A stretch of DNA of 9,912 nucleotides from Desulfarculaceae bacterium (GTDB lineage: Bacteria; Desulfobacterota; Desulfobacteria; Desulfobacterales; Desulfobacteraceae), in assembly GCA_021737205.1 (NCBI GenBank), contig JAIPEK010000062.1, positions 1 through 9,912 on the forward strand, written 5' to 3'. This document shows positions 1 through 6,700 of the stretch, in pieces. Position numbers and translations under genes: made by a program. Each line of letters begins with the position of its first letter. The first letter of the stretch is position 1. Under the pieces are notes generated by a model, which searched no databases, was not told the origin of the DNA, and saw only the letters and a program-made list of their open reading frames with translations.

Positions 1-596
1 CGGTAAAAATCGGAATCGGACCGGGGTCGATATGCACGACCCGGATCGTGGCCGGAGTGGGCGCCCCTCAGCTCACGGCGATTCTCAACTGCAGGGAGGT
101 ATCCGACGAAACCGGCATCCCGATTATTGCGGACGGGGGTATCAAATATTCCGGGGACATTGCAAAGGCCATCGGAGCCGGTGCCCATTCTGTCATGCTG
201 GGCAGCCTGCTTGCCGGAACAAAGGAAAGTCCCGGGGAAATCGTCATCTACCAGGGCAGATCCTACAAGGCATACAGGGGGATGGGCTCTGTTGAAGCCA
301 TGAAGAAAGGCTCAAGCGACCGGTATTACCAGAAAGACAGCAGCGAGGATGAAGATCTGGTTCCCGAAGGGATTGTGGGCCGGATCCCCTACAGGGGAAC
401 CGTCCGGGAGAACCTGACCCAGATGCTGGGCGGCCTCAAGGCGGGAATGGGATATGTGGGGGCAAATTCCATTGACGAGCTCAGGGAAAATGCCAGGTTT
501 GTCAAAATCAGCGCAGCCGGGCTGCGGGAAAGCCATGTGCATGATGTGGTGATCACCAAGGAAGCCCCCAACTATACAGTGGATTCCAAACAGTAA
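1..596 (+). CDS. guaB: IMP dehydrogenase, C-terminal part (5' end outside window)
   Basis: Catalyses the NAD-dependent oxidation of IMP to XMP, the committed step of GMP synthesis, in the cytoplasm. The reading frame is already open at the left edge (first full codon at base 3), so the N-terminal half of the barrel and any CBS domains lie outside. The visible part opens with the active-site loop GPGSICTTR; the catalytic cysteine codon is at 33-35. It continues with the IMP phosphate-binding motif DGGIKYSGD, the GSLLAGT loop, YRGMGS, the mobile flap (SDRYYQ, then PEGIVGRIPYRG) and the conserved C-terminus ESHVHDVVITKEAPNY. All expected catalytic elements are intact and the end position matches the family. 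A GTG at base 48 is an internal codon, not the start. dnaE follows on the same strand after 51 bases, so the two may be co-transcribed. Identification is secure. Confidence 0.97.
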   Translation, partial: VKIGIGPGSICTTRIVAGVGAPQLTAILNCREVSDETGIPIIADGGIKYSGDIAKAIGAGAHSVMLGSLLAGTKESPGEIVIYQGRSYKAYRGMGSVEAMKKGSSDRYYQKDSSEDEDLVPEGIVGRIPYRGTVRENLTQMLGGLKAGMGYVGANSIDELRENARFVKISAAGLRESHVHDVVITKEAPNYTVDSKQ

Positions 597-612
597 ACCG
601 GTTTTGAACTCG

Positions 613-634
613 CCCCGCCCCGTGAGGGGAGGGC
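613..634 (+). other. GC-rich hairpin in the guaB-dnaE gap
   Basis: CCCC (618-621) pairs with GGGG (626-629) around a GTGA loop. The stem extends, past one G.A mismatch (617/630), with CCC (614-616) against GGG (631-633). It lies just upstream of the dnaE ribosome binding site (GGAG, 637-640). No T-run follows, so it does not look like an intrinsic terminator. It could pause transcription or modulate dnaE translation; that role is inference. Confidence 0.35.
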
Positions 635-647
635 ACGGAGAACGCAC

Positions 648-3600
648 ATGAGCGATCTTTCTTCAACGTTTTACCATCTGCACGTTCATACGGAATATTC
701 CCTGCTGGACGGGGCGATCCGCTTTAAAGATCTTTTCCCCCGCTGCCGGGAATTCGGTATGGATTCGGTGGCCATCACCGACCACGGTACCATGTTCGGC
801 GTTGCCCAGTTCAACGAAACGGCGGTCCGGAACAATATAAAACCGGTTATCGGATGCGAGGTGTATGTAGCGCCCCGGACCATCGACAAAAAAACCAGCT
901 ATGATCACAAGGAATTGAGTCATCTGGTTCTTCTTGCCAAAAACAGGCAGGGATATGCCAACCTGTGCAATCTGGTCTCCATTGCCCAGCTCCGGGGGTT
1001 TTACTATAAACCGCGGGTGGACCACGAACTTTTGAAAACCTATTCAGAAGGCTTGATCGCTCTTTCGGCGTGCCTCAAGGGGGAGATCCCCAAGCTCATC
1101 ATGCAGAATCGGCCGGAAGAGGCGGACCGGAAGGTGGAAACCTACCTTTCCACTTTCGGGGAAGACAATTTCTACCTTGAAATTCAGCAGAACGGGATGG
1201 AGATACAGCACAAGGTGAACCAGGGCTTGTACGACATGAGCGGGCGGCTTTCCGTGCCCATGGTGGCCACCAACGACTGCCACTATCTCTCCCGGGAGGA
1301 CAAAAGGGCCCACGAGGTGCTGCTGTGCGTACAGACAGGGGACACCCTGGCGGACAGCAACCGGTTCAAGTTTGACTCGGATGAGCTGTTTTTCAAGTCC
1401 CCCGAGCTGATGATCGAGTCTTTTGCCGATTACCCGGGAGCGGTGGAAAATACCGGAGAGATTGTATCCCGGTGCAATGTGGAATTTGACGATAAAGTAT
1501 ATCATTTCCCCCGGTTTGACTGCCGGGCGGATAAATCCGAGGATGAAATTTTCAGGGAAAAGGTGGAAAAGGGGTTTGAAGAAAAACTCCAACTGACCAG
1601 AGCCCGGAATCCGAACCTGGATGAGCAGGTCTACCGGGACCGGATCGCGTATGAAATCGGAGTGATTCTGGACATGGGATTTCCCGGGTACTTTCTCATC
1701 GTGGCCGATTTCATCGAACATGCCAGAAAAATCGGTGTGCCGGTAGGTCCGGGCAGGGGATCGGCCGCCGGCAGCATGGTGGCGTACTCACTGGATATTA
1801 CGGCCATTGACCCCATTGAACACGGACTCATCTTCGAACGGTTTCTCAACCCCTCCCGGATCAGCATGCCGGATATTGACGTGGATTTCTGCATCGAAGG
1901 CCGGGAGGCGGTATACAATTATGTGGTCCAGCGGTACGGAGGGGGAGAGAATGTCTGTCAGATCATTACATTCGGAAAGCTCAAGGCGAAAGCCGTGATC
2001 CGGGATGTGGGCCGGGCGCTCGGAGTTCCGCTCCCGGAGGTGGACGAGATCGCCAAAATGATCCCGGACAACACCAAGAACCTCAAAAGCGCCATCGAAG
2101 ATGTGCCCCGGATCCGGGAAAAGGCGTCGGAAAATGAAACCAAGCATGAAATGCTGGAAATTTCACAGCTTCTGGAAGGCCTGCCCCGTCATGCCTCCAC
2201 CCACGCCGCCGGGGTCGTGATCGGCGACAAGCCCCTGGTGAATTATCTGCCGCTTTATAAAGGGAAAGAGGGAGAGACGCTTACCCAGTTCGACATGAAT
2301 TATGTGGAAAAAATCGGGCTGGTAAAATTCGATTTTCTCGGATTGCGGAACCTCACGGTGATCAAGAATACCCTTGAAGTACTCAGGCAGTCCGGTAAGA
2401 CGGTGCCGGATATCGACAACCTGGACCTCAATGATGAAAAGACCTTTGAACTTTTACGGGCCGCTGACACCACCGGGGTTTTCCAGCTTGAAAGCTCGGG
2501 AATGAAGGATTTGATCCGGAGGCTGAAACCGGAATATTTTACCGACATCGTGGCTCTTGTGGCGTTGTACCGGCCCGGGCCCCTTGAGAGCGGAATGGCG
2601 GATTCCTACGTGGAAAGAAAACACGGCCGCCAAAAGGTGGAGTATCTTTTTCCCCAGCTGGAACAGGTCCTGAAAGAGACCTACGGGGTCATCCTCTACC
2701 AGGAGCAGGTGATGAAGATCGCAGGACTCCTGGCCAACTATTCCATGGCGGATGCGGACGGGCTCCGCAAGGCTATGGGAAAAAAGAAGCTCGACATGAT
2801 GGAGGAACACCGCAAGCTTTTCATGAAAGGGGCCGAAGAAAACGGGCTCGATCTTACGAATGCGGCAAAGCTTTTCGATCTTATGGAAAAATTCGGCGGG
2901 TACGGGTTCAACAAGTCCCACAGCGCGGCATATGCACTGATCAGTTACCAGACCGCCTATCTCAAGGCCCATTTCCCGGTGGAGTTTATCGCCGCATTGA
3001 TGACCAGCGAGATGAACAATACCGACAACATCCTCAAATATCTGGATGAGTGCAAAACCCATGATATTGAAATTCTGCCGCCGGACATCAACGAAAGTGC
3101 GGCCAATTTTTCTGTGGACAACAACCGGATCCGGTACGGCCTTGCAGCGGTGAAAAATGTGGGAGAGGCGGCCATAGAAGAAATCATAAAAGCCCGCAAC
3201 GAACAGGGACGATTTGAGTCCATCTTTGATTTTTGTGAAAAAGTGGGGCCGGGAAAAGCCAATAAAAAAGTGCTTGAATCGTTGATCAAGTGCGGGGCGT
3301 TTGATTCCACAGGTGACAAAAGGAGCCGGATGGCCGCCTGCCTGGAAGAAGCCATTGATCACGGGGCCAGAATCCATAAGGAAAAGGCGGATTGCCAGCT
3401 CGATCTGTTCTCCGACACGGACATCGGTGTGAATCTCCCCGCCCCTGTTTCCCGGATGCCCGCCATAGAGGAATGGGAGGAACCTGAACTTCTTTTGTAC
3501 GAAAAGGAATCCCTCGGGTTTTACCTTACCGGGCATCCCCTTGAAAAGTACGAAGCACTGATCCAAAAATACTGCAATGCCGCATCTGATACACTCGAGG

Positions 3601-4172
3601 AATGTACCGATTCGAGAAGTGTGCGGATGGGCGGGATTATCCGTCCTGTGAAGGAGTTGAAAACCAAAAAAGGGGATATGATGGCGTTCGCCATGATCGA
3701 GGATACCCGGGGCGGTACGGAAGTAGTAGTGTTCCCGGATACATATGTGGACGCACACAACCTGATAAAAGAAGAGGCAGCGGTTCTGGTGGAGGGAAGC
3801 GTACAGAAACGGGAGAGTTCCACAAACCTGATTGCTGAAAAAATTATCCCCATAGAGCAGGCGGAACAGGAATGGACCGCCAGTATGGTCATACAACTGG
3901 ATGCATCTTCCTGTGACAAGGAGACAGTGGCACGCCTGAAACGCATTGCCGACCGGTATCCGGGGGAATGCTCCGCATATATCGCGGTTGCCGTACCGGA
4001 CAAGCCCCGGGTGATCGTACAGCTGCCGGAGGACTGCAGCGTCGCATGTGACCCGGATTTTCTGAAAGAGGTGGAAGAACTTCTGGGCAGCGGTGCCGTT
4101 ACCACCAAATGCGCTCCCGTTAAACAGAAAAACAAAAACAAAAAATGGCAGAAACGCCGCAAAACCGGATAA
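648..4172 (+). CDS. dnaE: DNA polymerase III alpha subunit
   Basis: The replicative DNA polymerase of the chromosomal replisome. Length is 1174 residues (E. coli DnaE 1160). ATG at 648 is preceded by GGAG (637-640) at 7-base spacing. Domain order: PHP domain (about 1-280) starting HLHVHTEYSLLDG; polymerase palm with PDIDVDF at 408-414, giving catalytic Asp409 and Asp411, and the third aspartate at 562 in KFDFLGL; fingers; helix-hairpin-helix region (about 830-905); clamp-binding motif QLDLF at 917-921; OB fold (about 992-1067); C-terminal domain ending in a lysine/arginine-rich tail (1156-1174). The spacing of the three aspartates agrees with E. coli D401, D403 and D555. All nine expected PHP metal ligands are present (H12, H14, D21, H46, E71, H92, C142, D210, H212), which suggests a Zn-dependent proofreading nuclease in cis. 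This is the DnaE type rather than PolC: there is no inserted DEDD exonuclease. Downstream lies repeat-like DNA with no clear terminator. Confidence 0.98.
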   Translation: MSDLSSTFYHLHVHTEYSLLDGAIRFKDLFPRCREFGMDSVAITDHGTMFGVAQFNETAVRNNIKPVIGCEVYVAPRTIDKKTSYDHKELSHLVLLAKNRQGYANLCNLVSIAQLRGFYYKPRVDHELLKTYSEGLIALSACLKGEIPKLIMQNRPEEADRKVETYLSTFGEDNFYLEIQQNGMEIQHKVNQGLYDMSGRLSVPMVATNDCHYLSREDKRAHEVLLCVQTGDTLADSNRFKFDSDELFFKSPELMIESFADYPGAVENTGEIVSRCNVEFDDKVYHFPRFDCRADKSEDEIFREKVEKGFEEKLQLTRARNPNLDEQVYRDRIAYEIGVILDMGFPGYFLIVADFIEHARKIGVPVGPGRGSAAGSMVAYSLDITAIDPIEHGLIFERFLNPSRISMPDIDVDFCIEGREAVYNYVVQRYGGGENVCQIITFGKLKAKAVIRDVGRALGVPLPEVDEIAKMIPDNTKNLKSAIEDVPRIREKASENETKHEMLEISQLLEGLPRHASTHAAGVVIGDKPLVNYLPLYKGKEGETLTQFDMNYVEKIGLVKFDFLGLRNLTVIKNTLEVLRQSGKTVPDIDNLDLNDEKTFELLRAADTTGVFQLESSGMKDLIRRLKPEYFTDIVALVALYRPGPLESGMADSYVERKHGRQKVEYLFPQLEQVLKETYGVILYQEQVMKIAGLLANYSMADADGLRKAMGKKKLDMMEEHRKLFMKGAEENGLDLTNAAKLFDLMEKFGGYGFNKSHSAAYALISYQTAYLKAHFPVEFIAALMTSEMNNTDNILKYLDECKTHDIEILPPDINESAANFSVDNNRIRYGLAAVKNVGEAAIEEIIKARNEQGRFESIFDFCEKVGPGKANKKVLESLIKCGAFDSTGDKRSRMAACLEEAIDHGARIHKEKADCQLDLFSDTDIGVNLPAPVSRMPAIEEWEEPELLLYEKESLGFYLTGHPLEKYEALIQKYCNAASDTLEECTDSRSVRMGGIIRPVKELKTKKGDMMAFAMIEDTRGGTEVVVFPDTYVDAHNLIKEEAAVLVEGSVQKRESSTNLIAEKIIPIEQAEQEWTASMVIQLDASSCDKETVARLKRIADRYPGECSAYIAVAVPDKPRVIVQLPEDCSVACDPDFLKEVEELLGSGAVTTKCAPVKQKNKNKKWQKRRKTG

Positions 4173-4198
4173 TTTTTATATTAAAGAACAACATTTTT

Positions 4199-4258
4199 AC
4201 CATGAAGGCCATGAAGGAACTGAAGCAAAATCTTCATGAACTTCATGTTCTTCATGGT
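4199..4258. repeat. Imperfect inverted repeat built of CATGAAG units
   Basis: Two 27-base arms (4199-4225 and 4232-4258) face each other around a 6-base loop (CAAAAT) and match at 21 of 27 positions. Each arm is made of near-direct repeats of a 9-base unit, CATGAAGnn or its complement CTTCATGnn. The transcript would fold into a long hairpin. T-rich DNA lies before it on the + strand rather than after it, so it is not a standard terminator of dnaE. It resembles the small palindromic intergenic repeats (REP-like) of many deltaproteobacterial genomes; that comparison is from memory. Confidence 0.7.
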
Positions 4259-4310
4259 GATCTTTCATCATTCGTTGTGTCCGTCTGGACATGACCGTTA
4301 TATGAAAGCA

Positions 4311-4336
4311 GTTAGGTGTTAGCTAACGGCTAATAC
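4311..4336. repeat. GTTAG/CTAAC short repeat with perfect palindrome
   Basis: GTTAG occurs at 4311-4315 and 4318-4322. The second copy forms the perfect 10-base palindrome GTTAGCTAAC (4318-4327), followed by GGCTAA. This is like degenerate copies of the TAACACC / TAACGGC intergenic repeats found in many bacteria. It sits about 50 bases beyond the CATGAAG hairpin and 30 bases beyond the 3' end of the small reverse-strand gene. No protein-coding role is seen. Confidence 0.4.
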
Positions 4337-4365
4337 CCGGCATCCCGTTGATGAGTGCGGTGTTT

Positions 4366-4632
4366 TTAGTCCAGATCATCGAAATCAAGGTCATCAAAGT
4401 CCGTCAGGTCGAAATCATCGATCAGGTCGTCATCCTTTTGAAAATCCTTCTCGTTGAACACGTCTTCTTTGCTCCCTTCTTCCTGCCTCGCCTCTTTTTT
4501 CCTGACAACAGCGGTTTGGGACGTTGCGTTTACGGCATCGAGCGCCTTTTTCACCCCCAGATACCCCAGATAGGCAACTCCGGCGGCATTGAGAAGGATA
4601 ATCAGTATTCCGAATATATTTTTCAGCAGCAT
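4366..4632 (-). CDS. Small acidic single-span membrane protein, unknown function
   Basis: An 88-residue protein of no family I recognise. Residues about 3-27 form one hydrophobic segment (LLKNIFGILIILLNAAGVAYLG) that reads as a transmembrane helix or uncleaved signal anchor, with no lipobox. A basic/polar stretch (VKKALDAV, then VRKKEARQEEG) follows, and then a strongly acidic tail from about residue 56 to the end with repeated DF/DL units (DLTDFDDLDFDDLD). The layout suggests a membrane-anchored peptide with an exposed, disordered, acidic tail. The start ATG (4630-4632) is the only methionine in frame. Its ribosome site is weak (GAAG, 4 bases upstream). The opposite frame is also open (4348-4659), but this strand has the coherent helix-plus-acidic-tail architecture. 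It is transcribed away from djlA, sharing a 122-base divergent region with it. The tail repeats could reflect recent codon duplication. Confidence 0.65.
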   Translation of the reverse strand: MLLKNIFGILIILLNAAGVAYLGYLGVKKALDAVNATSQTAVVRKKEARQEEGSKEDVFNEKDFQKDDDLIDDFDLTDFDDLDFDDLD

Positions 4633-4642
4633 CAGACTTCAA

Positions 4643-4671
4643 ACCGTATTAAAATTTGACTCGATTGTCAA
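4643..4671 (-). promoter_or_regulatory. Possible leftward promoter for the small acidic gene
   Basis: Read on the - strand, a perfect TTGACA (4671-4666) is followed after 17 bases by TACGGT (4648-4643), a poor -10 box. Transcription would begin only a few bases before the ATG at 4632, giving an almost leaderless message. Its -35 box lies back to back with that of the rightward promoter. Weakly supported. Confidence 0.3.
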
Positions 4672-4684
4672 TTCCCGTTATAAA
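4656..4684 (+). promoter_or_regulatory. Sigma70-type promoter for djlA
   Basis: TTGACT (4656-4661) and TATAAA (4679-4684) are separated by exactly 17 bases and each differs from consensus at one position. The predicted start of transcription is near 4691, giving a leader of about 64 bases before the djlA ATG. The surrounding DNA is AT-rich compared with the coding regions. The -35 box is one half of the inverted repeat TTGAC-N6-GTCAA (4656-4671), so a repressor or activator could act here; that last point is inference. Confidence 0.65.
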
Positions 4685-4754
4685 TAGGTAGCCTAAGAGC
4701 ACGGATCAGCGTTCACTGTAGCAGGATTTATGATTTTTTAAAAGGAGAAAACGT

Positions 4755-5519
4755 ATGGGCTGGCTTGGAAAAGTGGTCGGGGGGACACTCGGATTCGCCA
4801 TCGGGGGACCGATCGGAGCGATAGCAGGGGCGGCATTCGGCCATTCTTTTGACAGAAAAGAGGAGAAATATATATCACACAGGCTCGGCCACCAGGGGGA
4901 TCTGTCAAACAATGAACAGGCACAGCTCACCTTTTTTGTCGCCGCCTTCTCCATGCTTGCCAAGATTGCCAAAGCGGACGGGCGGGTATCCCAGGAAGAG
5001 ATTTCCTCCGTGGAAGAGTTTATGAGAAAAGAACTTCAGCTGGACCCGGAAAGCATGAACACCGCCAAAAATATTTTCAAAGAGGCGGTCAATTCCGGGG
5101 AACACTTTGATTCCTTTGCCAGGCAGTTTTATGGTGTGTTCCGGAATCAGCCCAGGATCATCGAACTGATGATGGATCTTTTGTTCCGGGTGTCCACCGC
5201 GGACGGCGGCATCAGTGGTGAAGAAGAGGAGCTTTTGTCCAGCGCCGCCCGGATATTCAATCTGTCGGATGATGAATATGCAAGACTCCGGTCCAGATAT
5301 GTAAAAGATGTAAACAAGTACTATGCCGTTCTGAATGTAAGTGAAAACGCGTCTGATGAAGAAGTGAAAAAGGCCTACCGCAAACTTGTCTCAGAATACC
5401 ATCCCGACAAAATCGAATCAAAAGGGCTCCCGGAAGAGTTTGTCAAGTTTGCCGGCGACAAGTTCAAGGAAATCCAGGAAGCATATGAACAGATCCGCAA
5501 AGAGAGGGGGTTGAAATAG
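4755..5519 (+). CDS. djlA: DjlA-type membrane-anchored J-domain co-chaperone
   Basis: A 254-residue Hsp40-class protein that should stimulate DnaK ATPase at the inner face of the cytoplasmic membrane. The start ATG at 4755 has an excellent AAAGGAG site (4741-4747) at 7-base spacing. Order of parts: a glycine-rich N-terminal transmembrane helix (about 5-29, with GxxxG-like spacing suited to helix packing); a short basic stretch; a TerB-like helical domain (about 55-180) with two acidic repeats, KADGRVSQEE and TADGGISGEEEE; and a C-terminal J domain (about 188-250) with the essential HPD tripeptide at 216-218 in YHPDK, ending QEAYEQIRKERG. This is the DjlA layout of E. coli, including the phrase KGLPEE after the HPD helix. 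The Gly/Gln-rich linker between TerB and J domains seen in E. coli DjlA is nearly absent. It has its own promoter upstream, and the DUF362 gene follows after 35 bases, probably in the same transcript. Confidence 0.92.
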   Translation: MGWLGKVVGGTLGFAIGGPIGAIAGAAFGHSFDRKEEKYISHRLGHQGDLSNNEQAQLTFFVAAFSMLAKIAKADGRVSQEEISSVEEFMRKELQLDPESMNTAKNIFKEAVNSGEHFDSFARQFYGVFRNQPRIIELMMDLLFRVSTADGGISGEEEELLSSAARIFNLSDDEYARLRSRYVKDVNKYYAVLNVSENASDEEVKKAYRKLVSEYHPDKIESKGLPEEFVKFAGDKFKEIQEAYEQIRKERGLK

Positions 5520-5523
5520 CGTC

Positions 5524-5538
5524 GCCTGCACGACAGGC
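5524..5538 (+). other. Short hairpin in the djlA-DUF362 gap
   Basis: GCCTG (5524-5528) and CAGGC (5534-5538) form a 5-base-pair stem around a 5-base loop. It is not followed by T residues, so it is not a terminator. It lies in the space where a ribosome site for the next gene would be expected. The same stem sequence recurs at 6701-6730. Confidence 0.3.
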
Positions 5539-5554
5539 CGGATCCAAAGTCGCC

Positions 5555-6691
5555 GTGATCCGATGTTCCTCCTATGAGGAAAAAACCGTTGAACAAGCAG
5601 TGAGAAGAGGACTTTCTCTTTTGGGAGGGGCGGGTTTGTTTGCAAGCCCGGGCGAGAAGGTTCTCCTTAAACCCAACCTTCTTGTGGCCGAAGCGCCGGA
5701 AAAAGCGGTTACAACACATCCTGCCGTATTTACGGCAGTGGCAAAGGTTTTCAGGGAAGAGGGCGCAATCCTCTCTTACGGAGACTCCCCCGCTGTCGGA
5801 ACCACCGCCAGGGTTTCCCGGAAAACCGGTATTGCCGAAGTTGCGGATCTTATGGGCATCAGGCAGGCGGATTTTAAAACCCGGGTCGATGTCTTTTTTG
5901 ACAAAGCGATCCAGAACAAACGTTTTACAGTGGCCCGGGCGGTTCTTGACAACGACGCCGTCATCAGCCTTCCCAAACTCAAAACCCATGGTCTTGAAAA
6001 AATGACAGGGGCTGTAAAGAACCAGTTCGGGTGTATCCCCGGCGCTCTCAAGGGAGAATTTCATGTCCGGTTACCGGCTGCCGAAGATTTTGCAAACATG
6101 CTGGTGGACCTGAACAATTTCATCAACCCCCGGCTGTACATCATGGACGGCATTTTCGGCATGGAGGGAAACGGGCCCAGGGGCGGGAAACCCCGCAGAA
6201 TGGGTGTGTTGCTATTCTCGGCTGATCCGGTTGCGCTGGATGCAACCGTGTGCCGGCTGGTTCAGCTGAATCCGGATTATGTCCCCACCATTGTATCCGG
6301 AATGAACTCCGGTGCAGGAACATTTCTCGAACACGAAATCGAAGTTGTCGGGGATGATGTCCAGTCCCTGTCAGTGCCTGATTTTGATGTGAACAGGAAT
6401 CCGGTTCGTCCGTACGAACCCGGATACATCCCCGGCCTGTTACACCGGCGGCTGATTCCGAAACCGGTTATCCGGGAGGAAAACTGCATCCATTGCGGTT
6501 TATGCGTCCGAATGTGCCCGGCCGCTCCGAAGGCCCTCGCCTTCGAGGATGAAAGTGGGACAGAGCCGCCGGTATATGACTATGACCGTTGTATCCGCTG
6601 TTTCTGCTGCCAGGAAATCTGTCCGGAACAGGCGGTTGTCCTGAAAACCCCGCTTTTGCGGAAAATCATGAATCTTCTCGGTATTTCCTGA
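5555..6691 (+). CDS. DUF362 protein with C-terminal double [4Fe-4S] ferredoxin domain
   Basis: About 378 residues from GTG 5555. The DUF362 domain fills residues 1 to about 270 and shows KVLLKPNLL (35-43), GDSP (76-79), LPKLKTH (139-145), GAVKNQFGC (152-160), MEGNGP and SADPVALD (222-229). The tail carries two CxxCxxCxxxC motifs: Cys311, 314, 317, 321 and Cys346, 349, 352, 356, expected to bind two [4Fe-4S] clusters. Proteins of this type are cytoplasmic and common in anaerobes; the reaction is unknown to me, with electron transfer likely from the clusters. The start is uncertain. The frame is open back to 5489 (TGA at 5486-5488) with no ATG, GTG or TTG before 5555, yet the residues just upstream (SKVAV, reading into IRCSSYE) look like the usual family N-terminus. 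GTG 5555 lacks a good ribosome site. An ATA at 5516 overlapping the djlA stop is preceded by GAGGGGG. Likely translated from the djlA transcript; converges with the next gene. Confidence 0.88.
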   Translation: MIRCSSYEEKTVEQAVRRGLSLLGGAGLFASPGEKVLLKPNLLVAEAPEKAVTTHPAVFTAVAKVFREEGAILSYGDSPAVGTTARVSRKTGIAEVADLMGIRQADFKTRVDVFFDKAIQNKRFTVARAVLDNDAVISLPKLKTHGLEKMTGAVKNQFGCIPGALKGEFHVRLPAAEDFANMLVDLNNFINPRLYIMDGIFGMEGNGPRGGKPRRMGVLLFSADPVALDATVCRLVQLNPDYVPTIVSGMNSGAGTFLEHEIEVVGDDVQSLSVPDFDVNRNPVRPYEPGYIPGLLHRRLIPKPVIREENCIHCGLCVRMCPAAPKALAFEDESGTEPPVYDYDRCIRCFCCQEICPEQAVVLKTPLLRKIMNLLGIS

Positions 6692-6700
6692 TACCCGGCA

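Noticed and set aside
2454..3896. Long reverse-strand open frame (480 codons) inside dnaE
   Set aside because: It lies wholly antisense to the polymerase core and OB fold, whose motifs are unmistakable; its translation is rich in His, Phe and Gly as expected of a shadow frame and shows no domain.
4173..4262. Rho-independent terminator of dnaE
   Set aside because: The 60-base hairpin is not followed by a T-run; the only T-rich DNA is upstream of it. I called it a repeat instead.
4145..4294. 49-codon + strand ORF starting inside the end of dnaE in the -1 frame and spanning the CATGAAG palindrome
   Set aside because: It could be reached by slippage on AAAAAA, but most of it encodes the repeat arms, it has no ribosome site apart from A-rich DNA, and it shows no domain. 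Chance is more likely.
4348..4659. 103-codon + strand frame opposite the small acidic gene
   Set aside because: Its hydrophobic runs (Val/Ile/Phe/Leu) are what the complement of Asp-rich and Lys-rich codons produces; no ribosome site; the reverse frame has a coherent helix-plus-tail layout.
4723..4741. Three-codon leader ORF (ATG ATT TTT TAA) with AGGA just before djlA
   Set aside because: Too short to judge; such words occur by chance in AT-rich leaders, and it overlaps the djlA ribosome site by one base.
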